From: Candidatus Krumholzibacteriota bacterium
GTDB taxonomy: Bacteria > Krumholzibacteriota > Krumholzibacteriia > LZORAL124-64-63
Reading direction: 5' to 3'
Assembly: GCA_022711765.1 (NCBI GenBank)
Contig: JAKLEB010000001.1
Span: 788,694 to 852,693 of the forward strand
DNA length: 64,000 nt
In this document: positions 29,685-39,396 of the stretch, piece after piece
Layout: every line of letters starts with the position of its first letter
How positions within the stretch are numbered: the stretch's first letter is position 1
Translations under genes and position numbers: made by a program
The notes under the pieces: model-generated
Database searches by the model: none
What the model was told of the DNA's origin: nothing
The model's input: the letters and a program-made list of their open reading frames with translations, nothing else

Positions 29685-30218
29685 TTACAGGGCGACGATG
29701 ACCCGGCTGGCCCGCAGCACGAGGTCGTCGACGGTGTAGCCCGCCTGGACCTCGACGAGGATCGTCCCGGGCGGTGTCCCCTCGGGCGCCGGCTGCTGTC
29801 CCACCGCTTCGTGGATCGCCGGATCGAACGCGCGACCCTCGGCCTCGATCCGACGCACGCCGCCGTCCAGCAGAATCTGACGGAAATTCTGGCTGATCAG
29901 CTCCACGCCCTGGCGGAACGCCGGGTCGCCGTCCGCCGGCTCCTGCGCGAGAGCGCGGTCGAAATCGTCGAGGATCCTCAGCAGCGGGCGCAGCGCCTCG
30001 GCCTGCGCGAACCGGCGCGCGTCCTGGATCTCGCGCCGGGTTCGCTTGCGCAGGTTGTCGAGCTCGGCGAGGGCCCGCAACAGCCGGTCGTGCTCCTCGG
30101 CGAGCTCGGCGCGCAGCGCGACGATCTCCACCTCGAGCGACGCCGCCGGCTCGAGCGCCTCGCCGGCGCCGGCCGCCGCGTCGGGCTCGGCGATCTCCGG
30201 CCGTTCTTCGTCGTTCAT
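29685..30218 (-). CDS. grpE: Nucleotide exchange factor GrpE
   Basis: A 177-residue GrpE. A charged N-terminus and long helix ([20 protein letters not shown], then [14 protein letters not shown]) lead to the beta domain with [18 protein letters not shown] and [14 protein letters not shown]. It releases ADP from DnaK. The ATG overlaps the hrcA stop by ATGA. The N-terminus is acid- and alanine-rich, as in many high-GC bacteria. Confidence 0.95.
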   Translation of the reverse strand: MNDEERPEIAEPDAAAGAGEALEPAASLEVEIVALRAELAEEHDRLLRALAELDNLRKRTRREIQDARRFAQAEALRPLLRILDDFDRALAQEPADGDPAFRQGVELISQNFRQILLDGGVRRIEAEGRAFDPAIHEAVGQQPAPEGTPPGTILVEVQAGYTVDDLVLRASRVIVAL

Positions 30219-31270
30219 GCAGGGACCTCTCTGGTGCTGAGACTGTGCAGACCGTCGCGCAGCGCGTGGATGCCGGTCAAGGCGCGCTGATACGGCATGC
30301 GGCGCGGACCCAGGACCGCCAGGATGCCCTCGCGCCCCGCCAGGGGGAAGCGATGCGAGACGATGGTGAACTCGTGCAGCTCGCCGACCGGATTCTCGCC
30401 GCCGATCCAGACGCCCAGATTGCCGTGGGCGTGACGGTCGAGGATCATGAGCGCCTCGCGAATCGTCCGCGGCGACTCGAGGAAACGCACGAGATTGCGG
30501 AGGGTTCCCGGCTCGCCGAATTCCGGCTCGCCCAGCACGTTGGTGACGCCGTCGAGCTCGAGCTCGCCGAGCTCGAAATCGAGGAACAGGTCGCGGCCCT
30601 GGTTCGCCAGGCGGCTCGCGCAGCGGCTCGCCGCGGTCACTCCCGGCCGGAAGGTGGCGAGGACCCCGTCCCGCACCTCGGCCACGGTGCGGCCGGTGAT
30701 GCGTTCGCTCAGGAGCCGACCGGCCTCCTCGATGGTCTGCCGGGCGATGTCGTCTCCCGGGTCGGCGAGCGTGGTGCGGACCATCGCGTTCTCGAGGACG
30801 AGCACCATCAGCAGGCGGCGGACCTCCTTGGGGTAGAGCTCGACGCGCAGACACCGCACCTGCTCCCAGCTCGGACCCAGGATGATCGAGATGTTGGCGG
30901 TCAGCCGGCTCAGGAGGCCGGCGAGCGCCCTGACCATGGCGTGGCTCCCCGCGTAACGAATCAGGCCCTCCTCGACCTCGCGGGCGAGCGGCCGCGGCAG
31001 GTCCCAGCGCGCGAGCGGCCAACCGGCGAGCATGGCGTCGACGAACCGCCGGAAGCCGCGGTCGGTCGGGCGCCGTCCGGCCGAGGTGTGCGGCTGCTCG
31101 AGGTAGCCGTCCTCCTCGAGCTTCTTCATGACGCTGCGGACCGTCGCGGCGCTGTAGGCGCGCCGCAGATACCTCGAGACCAGGCCGGAACTCACCGGGC
31201 GGCCCGTCTCGATGTTGAGTCGGACCACGGCGTCCAGGATCGCGTCGGCGCGGGCTTCGTTCCTGATCAT
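30215..31270 (-). CDS. hrcA: Heat-inducible transcription repressor HrcA
   Basis: A 351-residue repressor. A winged helix at the start (ILDAVVRLNIETGRPVSSG, TVRSVMKKLEEDGYLEQPH, SAGRRPTDRGFRRFV) is followed by the GAF-like and inserted domains of HrcA (e.g. EFTIVSHRFPLAGREGILAV, GPRRMPYQRAL). HrcA normally binds CIRCE upstream of dnaK or groEL operons and of its own gene. It heads hrcA-grpE-dnaJ-rsmE. No CIRCE is visible upstream; a different palindrome overlaps its promoter. Confidence 0.95.
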   Translation of the reverse strand: MIRNEARADAILDAVVRLNIETGRPVSSGLVSRYLRRAYSAATVRSVMKKLEEDGYLEQPHTSAGRRPTDRGFRRFVDAMLAGWPLARWDLPRPLAREVEEGLIRYAGSHAMVRALAGLLSRLTANISIILGPSWEQVRCLRVELYPKEVRRLLMVLVLENAMVRTTLADPGDDIARQTIEEAGRLLSERITGRTVAEVRDGVLATFRPGVTAASRCASRLANQGRDLFLDFELGELELDGVTNVLGEPEFGEPGTLRNLVRFLESPRTIREALMILDRHAHGNLGVWIGGENPVGELHEFTIVSHRFPLAGREGILAVLGPRRMPYQRALTGIHALRDGLHSLSTREVPA

Positions 31271-31312
31271 GACCTGCCAGAAACCGGGGTTATGCCACGG
31301 ATTTTCTTTGGG

Positions 31313-31348
31313 GTTAACAAGTTAACTATGGCCGTCGGGGGGTGTCAA
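31313..31348 (-). promoter_or_regulatory. hrcA operon promoter with GTTAAC palindrome (candidate operator)
   Basis: On the minus strand TTGACA (31343-31348), 17 bp, TTAACT (31320-31325). The dyad GTTAAC-TT-GTTAAC (31313-31326) covers the -10 box and the likely transcription start. A second, weaker promoter, TTAACC (31312-31317), 17 bp, CATAAC (31289-31294), lies just downstream. The canonical CIRCE arms TTAGCACTC/GAGTGCTAA are absent. Confidence 0.6.
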
Positions 31349-32469
31349 CCGGCGGCCGCGGCGAGGCGCGCTTCGATGGTGTCGATCCGCAGGTAGCCGC
31401 GTCCGGTCAGCCGCAGGCAATCGCCCGCGATGGTCCAGAGGCCCTCCCGTTCCCCCTGGGCGAGGTCGAGCGCGCCGCGCGGCAGGCGTCGCAAGGGCAG
31501 ACCGGCGCGGGTCCGCAGCGGCAGGACCAGCGCCTCGAGCCGGCGGGCGGCCCGATCCAGGGGATCGGTGACGGCCTCGGGCACCGCGCCCGCCTCGACC
31601 TGCGCGAGGTAGGCGGCGAGATCTGCCGTGTTCGTGTAGCGGCGCCGGCCCCAGAACCCGCTGGCCGACGGGCCCAGCCCGAGGTAGGGCCGGCCTTGCC
31701 AGTACGCCTGGTTGTGGCGCGATTCCCGGCCCGGCCGCGCGAAGTTGCTGACCTCGTACTGTTCGAATCCCCGCCGGGCGAGGTGCTCGATGCAGGCGAG
31801 GTAGAGCGCCTCGGTGGCGCCGTCGGCGGCGAGCCGCACCCGACCGGCGGCGACCGCCGCCGCGAGCGCCGTGCCGGGATGGAGCTCGAGGATGTAGAGC
31901 GAGAGGTGTTCGACGCCGCGGTCGAGCGCCTCGTCCAGCTCGGCGAGGAGCCGGTCACGCGCGAGGCCCGGACCGAGGATCCAGTCGGCCGAGACCCGCG
32001 CGAACGTGCGGCACGCGAGGTCGAGCGCCCTGCGCGCGGCAGCCGGCTCGCAGCGGCGGCCCAGGAGCCGCAGCACGCCGGGATCGAGGCTCTGCACGCC
32101 GAGGCTCACCCGGTTCACGCCCGCCGCGCGCCACGCCGCGGCGAGGTCGGCGGTCAGGGTCTCGGGATTGGCCTCGACGGTGAATTCGAGATCCGCCGCC
32201 GCCGGCAAGCGGCCGACCGTTCCCGCCAGCAGTTCGACGATCAGCTCCGGTTCGAGCTGCGACGGCGTGCCGCCGCCCACGTAGGCGGTCGCGAGGCGGC
32301 GCCGGCCGCCGCTCAGGATCGCGCAGCGCTGCTGGCGCAGCACCAGCTCGCGCACGACCGCGCCGACCACGCGCCGGCGCAGCGCGGGATCGTGCCGGGC
32401 GGTGCGCGCGAAATGGCAGTAGCTGCAGATCGAGCCGCAGAAAGGGACGTGCACGTAGAGGCCGGCCAT
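31345..32469 (-). CDS. hemW: HemW-like radical SAM protein (heme chaperone)
   Basis: A 374-residue HemN-like protein. LYVHVPFCGSICSYCHF has the iron-sulfur cluster cysteines C-x3-C-x2-C; YVGGGTPSQLEPELI, GVQSLDPGVLRLLGRR and YEVSNFARPGRESRHNQ are typical. HemW hands heme to respiratory enzymes and lacks coproporphyrinogen oxidase activity. The HemN N-terminal extension is missing, which favours HemW. The ATG sits inside the lepB stop (TGATGG). The lepA-lepB-hemW-hrcA order is common. Confidence 0.9.
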   Translation of the reverse strand: MAGLYVHVPFCGSICSYCHFARTARHDPALRRRVVGAVVRELVLRQQRCAILSGGRRRLATAYVGGGTPSQLEPELIVELLAGTVGRLPAAADLEFTVEANPETLTADLAAAWRAAGVNRVSLGVQSLDPGVLRLLGRRCEPAAARRALDLACRTFARVSADWILGPGLARDRLLAELDEALDRGVEHLSLYILELHPGTALAAAVAAGRVRLAADGATEALYLACIEHLARRGFEQYEVSNFARPGRESRHNQAYWQGRPYLGLGPSASGFWGRRRYTNTADLAAYLAQVEAGAVPEAVTDPLDRAARRLEALVLPLRTRAGLPLRRLPRGALDLAQGEREGLWTIAGDCLRLTGRGYLRIDTIEARLAAAAG

Positions 32470-33365
32470 CACGGTTCGCGCGCGTGCCGCCGTTCGCGCC
32501 GGCGGTAATAGACGATGCTCGCGAGGATCACGAGGGCCACGCCGATGCGCACCGCCGCCTGCACCCACTGGCGGCCGGGCGCCAGGTCGATCAGCTTCAG
32601 GAGCCGCTCGAAGCGCGGGATGAAGAAGGTGTTCTCGAACGACCAGTAGATGATCTCCGCCTTGCCCTTGACCAGCTCCACGGGCAGGGCGCCCCAGTAC
32701 CGGCTGTCCTGGGAGTTGTAGCGGTTGTCGCCCATCATGAACAGATGGCCCGGCGGCACCACGAGCGGGCCGAATTCCCGGTTGTACGGTCCCTTGCCCA
32801 GGCTGACCGGATCGAGCAATGACCGCGGCTCGGGACAGCTGTCCCGCTCCCGCCAGTGCGGGATGCAGGAATGGTCGCCGTCACGGTCGGCGTAGTTGGA
32901 CTCGTAGACCGCGCCATTCACCGTCAGGACCCCGGCCCGCACGAGGACCGTGTCGCCGGCCACGGCGACGCAGCGCTTGATGTAGTCCACGTTGCGGTTC
33001 TCGGGATACTCGAAGACGATGATGTCGCCCTGGCGAGGCTCGCGGACCGCCGGGAACCGGACGTGGGGAATGTCGTCGACCAGGGTCTTGCCCGCGAACG
33101 GGATCACGATCCGGTCCGGCGTCTTGGCGCCGTAGATGAACTTGTTGACGAAGAGATAGTCGTGGATCAGCAGCGTGTTCTTCATGCTGCCCGTCGGGAT
33201 GCGGAACGCCTGGAACAGGAACTGCCGGATCAGGAGCGCCGCGGCGAGCGCCCAGGCGATGGCTTTCAGCCACTCCCAGGCGACCGCGCGCCAGCGCCGC
33301 TCGACCTTGACGTCCCGCCGGGCGCCGGCGGCGCGCTGGCGCCGGTTGGTCGTGGTGTCGCTCAT
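32469..33365 (-). CDS. lepB: Signal peptidase I
   Basis: A 298-residue membrane serine protease that removes Sec signal peptides. A membrane segment at about 35-52 precedes the catalytic Ser60 (PTGSMKNTLL); Lys130 lies in DYIKRCVAVAGD; MGDNRYNSQDSRYWG is the box E signature. Unusually a second hydrophobic segment (AAVRIGVALVILASIVYY) sits near the C-terminus, so the tail may return across the membrane. It follows lepA and overlaps hemW. Confidence 0.95.
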   Translation of the reverse strand: MSDTTTNRRQRAAGARRDVKVERRWRAVAWEWLKAIAWALAAALLIRQFLFQAFRIPTGSMKNTLLIHDYLFVNKFIYGAKTPDRIVIPFAGKTLVDDIPHVRFPAVREPRQGDIIVFEYPENRNVDYIKRCVAVAGDTVLVRAGVLTVNGAVYESNYADRDGDHSCIPHWRERDSCPEPRSLLDPVSLGKGPYNREFGPLVVPPGHLFMMGDNRYNSQDSRYWGALPVELVKGKAEIIYWSFENTFFIPRFERLLKLIDLAPGRQWVQAAVRIGVALVILASIVYYRRRERRHAREP

Positions 33366-33379
33366 GCGCGTCTGTCCTC

Positions 33380-35173
33380 CTAGCGTTCGACCCGCAGCAC
33401 GGCCAGGAACGCCTCCTGCGGGATCTCCACCGAGCCCACTTGCTTCATGCGCCGTTTGCCTTCCTTCTGCTTCTCCAGCAGCTTCCGCTTGCGGGTGATG
33501 TCCCCGCCGTAGCACTTGGCCGTGACGTTCTTCCGGAAGGGCTTGACCGTGGTGCGGGCCAGGACCCGGGTGCCGATCGCCGCCTGGATCGCGACCTGGA
33601 ACATCTGCCGCGGGATCAGCTCCTTGAGTTTCTGGCAGAGCTTCAGACCCCAGCTGTAGGCGTTGTCGCGATGGACGATGCAGGTGAGCGCATCGACCGG
33701 GTCGCCGTTGATCAGGAGATCCAGGCGCACCAGGTTGTCGGCCTGGTGGCGCCGGTACTCGTAGTCGAGGGAGGCGTAGCCGCGGCTCACGGACTTCAGC
33801 TTGTCGTAGTAGTCGACCACGAGCTCGGAGAGCGGCAGGTCGAACTCGAGGTTCACCCGCTCGACGTCGAGGTACACCATCTTGGTCTGGACGCCGCGGC
33901 GCTCGAGCGTGATCTGGATGACGGCGCCCACGTACTCCTTGGGCGTGATCACCGACGCATGGACGATCGGCTCGCGGATCTCGGCGATCTCCCGCTCGCC
34001 CGGCAGCAGCGCGGGATTCTCGACGCGCACCAGCTCGCCGCTCCGGTAGAGGACCTCGTACTCCACGTTCGGCAAGGTGCAGATCAGGTCGAGGTCGTAC
34101 TCGCGCTCGAGCCGTTCCTGCACGATCTCCATGTGCAGGAGGCCGAGGAATCCGCAGCGGAATCCGAACCCGAGCGCCGCCGACGTCTCCTTCACCCAGG
34201 TCAGCGACGCGTCGTTCAGCTGCAGCTTCTGCAGCGCGTCGAGGAGGTCGTCGTAATCGTCGTTGTCGGTCGGATAGAGGCCCGAGAACACCATCGGCTT
34301 GGCGACCGCGTAACCGGGCAGCGGGGCGGCGCACGGTCGGTCCCGCAGGGTGATGGTGTCGCCGACGCGGACGTTGCGGACGTCCTTGGCGCCGGTCGCG
34401 ATGTAGCCCACCTCACCCGCGGCGAGGACCTTCTGCGGGATGCGCGCCAGGCGGAACCAGCCGAGCTCCTGCACCTCGTAGGTGTCGCCGCCGCGGCAGA
34501 GGCGGACCACGTCGCGGTGGGCGATCCGGCCGTCGAACATGCGGACGTAGGCGACGGCGCCGACGTACGAATCGAAGACCGAGTCGAAGATCAGCGCCTG
34601 GGCCGGGGCGTCGGGGTCCCCGGCCGGCGCGGGGACTCGATCGCAGATCGCCTCGAGCAGCTCGGGGACGCCCTGCCCGGTCTTCGCCGACACCAGCAGG
34701 ATCTGGTCGGGATCGCAGCCCATGAGGTCGACGAACTGCTCCGTGACGAACTCGGTGCGCGCGGCCGCCAGGTCGATCTTGTTGATGACGGGGATGATCT
34801 CCAGGTCGTGCTCGAGCGCGAGGTACAGGTTGTTGATCGTCTGCGCCTGCACGCCCTGGACGGCATCGACGACCAGGAGCGCGCCCTCGCAGGCTGCGAG
34901 ACTGCGCGAGACCTCGTAGTGGAAGTCCACATGCCCCGGCGTGTCGATCAGGTTGAGGACGAACTGCGCGCCGCCCGGCCGCCGGTAGGCCATGCGGATC
35001 GGGTGGCTCTTGATCGTGATGCCGCGTTCCTTCTCGAGATCCATCGAGTCGAGGACCTGCTCCTTGAGGTCCTTGCCGGTGACCGTGCCCGTGTACTCGA
35101 GCAGGCGGTCGGCCAGCGTGCTCTTGCCGTGATCGATGTGGGCGATGATGCAGAAATTCCGGGCGTCTTGCAT
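33380..35173 (-). CDS. lepA: Elongation factor 4 (back-translocating GTPase LepA)
   Basis: A 597-residue ribosome-associated GTPase. IAHIDHGKSTLADRLLEYTG is the P-loop; EKERGITIKS the switch I; DTPGHVDF the G3 motif; NKIDL the G4 motif. The LepA-specific C-terminal region follows (e.g. KCYGGDITRKRKLLEKQKEG). The ATG at 35173 fits the family start (MQDARNFCIIAHIDHGKS); further upstream codons belong to another frame. It lies directly after the DUF5683 gene and 14 bp before lepB. Confidence 0.97.
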   Translation of the reverse strand: MQDARNFCIIAHIDHGKSTLADRLLEYTGTVTGKDLKEQVLDSMDLEKERGITIKSHPIRMAYRRPGGAQFVLNLIDTPGHVDFHYEVSRSLAACEGALLVVDAVQGVQAQTINNLYLALEHDLEIIPVINKIDLAAARTEFVTEQFVDLMGCDPDQILLVSAKTGQGVPELLEAICDRVPAPAGDPDAPAQALIFDSVFDSYVGAVAYVRMFDGRIAHRDVVRLCRGGDTYEVQELGWFRLARIPQKVLAAGEVGYIATGAKDVRNVRVGDTITLRDRPCAAPLPGYAVAKPMVFSGLYPTDNDDYDDLLDALQKLQLNDASLTWVKETSAALGFGFRCGFLGLLHMEIVQERLEREYDLDLICTLPNVEYEVLYRSGELVRVENPALLPGEREIAEIREPIVHASVITPKEYVGAVIQITLERRGVQTKMVYLDVERVNLEFDLPLSELVVDYYDKLKSVSRGYASLDYEYRRHQADNLVRLDLLINGDPVDALTCIVHRDNAYSWGLKLCQKLKELIPRQMFQVAIQAAIGTRVLARTTVKPFRKNVTAKCYGGDITRKRKLLEKQKEGKRRMKQVGSVEIPQEAFLAVLRVER

Positions 35174-35174
35174 G

Positions 35175-35789
35175 CTAGAACCGTCGCCCCCATTGCCAGA
35201 GGACCACTTGCGGCGCGCTCCCCGCGCCGGGCGGCTCCGGGACGGAGGCGTCGAAGAACTCATCGAACCGGTCCGGCACCGGCACCGGCTCCTGGTCGAA
35301 GCCGTAGAGCCCGGCGCCCACGTAGGCGTCCAGGGCCACGATCAGCAGGATGGCGCCGGACCACCAGGCGAAATCGCGCATCTGTTCCCAGTATTCGGTC
35401 GCGTACTGATCGTACGGCAGCCGCGCGACCGGATCGGGCAGGCTCGCGGCGAATTCGCGGTGGCGAACCGCCTGCCGGTCGCGCGCGAGCAGGTTGCTCC
35501 AGAAGTACCACTGCGCGCCGAACGCGAGCATCGCCCGCCAGCCGTTCTCGGCGTAGAGCTGGCCCCAGCCGGGGAAGACCGGAGTCATCAGGACCGCCGC
35601 GGTCCCGTCGATGCCGGTGTCGAAGAAGTCGGGCACGGAATCGCGCGCCGCCGCGGCCGGCAGGGAGTCGCTCGCCGCCGCCGTCAGGCTGTCGGCGGGG
35701 GCAGGCGCCTGCCCCGCGGCGATCCCGGTCAAGACCATCAGCATTCCGGCGACGCCGACCCAGGGTGCTGTCCCGCCCGGCTCGACCAC
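35175..35789 (-). CDS. DUF5683-like envelope protein
   Basis: About 204 residues from GTG 35789, which has GAGG upstream. A hydrophobic N-terminus (GVAGMLMVLTGIAAGQA) looks like a signal peptide. The core TPVFPGWGQLYAENGWRAML resembles the PGxGQxYN signature of DUF5683, followed by two hydrophobic segments (MLAFGAQWYFWSNLLA, WWSGAILLIVALDAYVGAGL). Such proteins are frequent in the FCB group; no function is known. It lies between tRNA-Sec and lepA and may share transcription with lepA. Confidence 0.7.
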   Translation of the reverse strand: MVEPGGTAPWVGVAGMLMVLTGIAAGQAPAPADSLTAAASDSLPAAAARDSVPDFFDTGIDGTAAVLMTPVFPGWGQLYAENGWRAMLAFGAQWYFWSNLLARDRQAVRHREFAASLPDPVARLPYDQYATEYWEQMRDFAWWSGAILLIVALDAYVGAGLYGFDQEPVPVPDRFDEFFDASVPEPPGAGSAPQVVLWQWGRRF

Positions 35790-35851
35790 ATCCGATCCTC
35801 TCGTCTCGAGCCTCAACCCTCCCCGGGTCGTCGGGTTCCGGACAGAAAAAA

Positions 35852-35950
35852 TGGCGGGAACGTGTGGGAATCGAACCCACCTCGGACGGTATGACGCGCC
35901 CGACAGAGGGATTTGAAGTCCCCGGAGCCCACCAGGACCCATTCGCTCCC
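35852..35950 (-). tRNA. selC: tRNA-Sec (UCA), selenocysteine
   Basis: A 99-base tRNA on the minus strand. The acceptor reads GGGAGCGA with ACGTTCCC (seven pairs plus an A-A), a 6-bp D-stem (GGGTCC/GGGCTC) typical of tRNA-Sec, anticodon loop CTTCAAA with UCA at 35914-35916, a long variable arm (about 20 bases), T-arm GTGGGTTCGATTCCCAC, discriminator G and encoded CCA. Six T follow at once (35846-35851), a likely terminator. It implies UGA decoding by SelB in this organism. No sel genes or recognisable selenoproteins are in the window. Confidence 0.95.
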
Positions 35951-36036
35951 GCACCGGAATCGCGGCGCCGGCGCCGGCCGGCGGCTTCTCAAGGTTAATC
36001 CAGGGACCGGGATTGCACCAGCCGGGAATTCCGCGC

Positions 36037-37857
<1,821 letters not shown>

Positions 37858-37869
37858 GGCGCGAGCTCC

Positions 37870-39198
37870 TTACTGCCGGACGCGGGCGATGAGCGCACGG
37901 GCCGCCGCCTCGGTGGCGGCTTCCGCGATGATCCGGACGACCGGTTCGGTGTTCGACGGCCGGACGTGGACCCAGGCCTCCCGGCCGATCCACTTCACGC
38001 CGTCGCGTTCGTCGAGCCGGCCCGGACCGAGAGCCCGCAGCCGGTCGGCGAGCGTGCTCCCAGCCGGCACCGCCTCGGCCGCCAGCTTGTCCTTGACCAT
38101 GACGACGGGCGGCAGGGCCGCCACGAGCGCCGAGAGAGGCTGCGCGCGCTCGGCGAGCAGCTGCAGGATCATGGCGATGCCCACCAGGGCGTCGCGCCCG
38201 GGATGCAGGGCCGGGTAGATGACGCCGCCGTTGCCCTCGCCGCCGATCACGCATCCCTCCGCGAGCAGGGTCGCGACCACGTTGGCCTCGCCGACGGGCG
38301 TCCGGTGGACTCGCGCCCCGTGCCGGCCCGCCACCTCCTCGATGAGCCGCGTGGTGGACAGGTTGACCGCGACGCCGCCGGGTTGCCGCGCCAGCACGAA
38401 ATCCACCGCGAGCGCGAGGGTCATCTCCTCGCTGAGCGCCGTCCCGCCGTCGGCGACCAGCGCGAGCCGGTCGACGTCGGGATCGACCGCGAACCCCACG
38501 TCCGCCCCCGTTGCCGCGACCTGCCGCCGCAGCTCGCCGAGGTGGGCCGGCGTCGGCTCCGGGTCGTGCGGGAACCGGCCGCTGAGGCTGCAATGGAGGG
38601 GCGTGCACCGGACGCCGAGCCGCTCGAGCAGGGCCGGGACGATCCGGCCGCCGGCGCCCTCCACGGCGTCCACGACGGCGTGCAGGCGGCGCGCCGCGAT
38701 CCGGTCGCGGTCGAGCCAGGAGAGGTTCAGGATCGCCGCCAGGTGGCGCTCGTCCGCCCCCGCCACGCGGGAGATCACGCCGAGACGGTCCCAGCCGACG
38801 TGCCCGTCCCCCGCCTGGTAGCGCGACTGCACGGCGGCGTTCTCGGCCGCGCTCAGGAAGAGGCCCTGCCCCTGCAGGAACTTCAGCGCGTTCCACTTCT
38901 GGGGATTGTGGCTGGCCGTGATGATCACGCCGCCCGTCGCGTCCGAATCCTGGACCGCCATCTCCGTGGTCGGCGTGGTCGCGATCCCGATGTCGCGCAC
39001 GTCGTGGCCGGTCGAAGCCAGCGCGGCGCAGACGGCGTCGCGGAGCACGGGTCCGCTGGGGCGGGAATCCCGCCCCACGACGACCGGTCCGGCCGGCAGC
39101 CAGGCGCCGAACGCCGCCGCCCAGCGCGCCGCCGTCACGGCATCGAGACCGTCGCCGATCACGCCGCGTACCCCGGAAACGCTGACTCTCAGGACCAC
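37870..39198 (-). CDS. glmM: Phosphoglucosamine mutase-type phosphohexomutase
   Basis: A 442-residue phosphohexomutase. The active-site serine is Ser96 in ITASHNPQKWNALK; DPDVDRLALV binds the metal; GEGNGGVIYP and RPSNTEPVVRII are the sugar- and phosphate-binding loops. GlmM converts glucosamine 6-phosphate to 1-phosphate, and pairing with glmS supports this over a phosphomannomutase role. The sequence is nearer the archaeal-type branch than to E. coli GlmM (impression only). The GTG at 39198 has AGAGGAG upstream. A TTATAT box lies at about 39242-39247 without a good -35. Confidence 0.88.
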   Translation of the reverse strand: MVLRVSVSGVRGVIGDGLDAVTAARWAAAFGAWLPAGPVVVGRDSRPSGPVLRDAVCAALASTGHDVRDIGIATTPTTEMAVQDSDATGGVIITASHNPQKWNALKFLQGQGLFLSAAENAAVQSRYQAGDGHVGWDRLGVISRVAGADERHLAAILNLSWLDRDRIAARRLHAVVDAVEGAGGRIVPALLERLGVRCTPLHCSLSGRFPHDPEPTPAHLGELRRQVAATGADVGFAVDPDVDRLALVADGGTALSEEMTLALAVDFVLARQPGGVAVNLSTTRLIEEVAGRHGARVHRTPVGEANVVATLLAEGCVIGGEGNGGVIYPALHPGRDALVGIAMILQLLAERAQPLSALVAALPPVVMVKDKLAAEAVPAGSTLADRLRALGPGRLDERDGVKWIGREAWVHVRPSNTEPVVRIIAEAATEAAARALIARVRQ

Positions 39199-39396
39199 CG
39201 AGGCTCCTCTCCCGCGGCCGCGGATACGGCCGGAACACGACCATATAAGCAAAAGGCGCGCCGATTCCGCTACCTCGCCGACGGCGGCGGCGCGCGCCGG
39301 CGCCATTCTAGCAGGTCCCGACCCGGCGGCAAGGCGCAATCCGGACTTGCCGGCGCAAACCGATCGACGGTAACGTATGCGGCTGGAGGCCCGCCC

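Noticed and set aside
31271..31344. CIRCE operator before hrcA.
   Set aside because: Neither TTAGCACTC nor GAGTGCTAA is present on either strand, even with a few mismatches allowed by eye.
33440..35998. An 850-codon open frame antisense to lepA.
   Set aside because: Translation is low-complexity and the other strand is a full LepA; no start signal or family pattern.
37858..37869. glmS ribozyme.
   Set aside because: Only 12 bases separate glmM and glmS, too short for the ribozyme.
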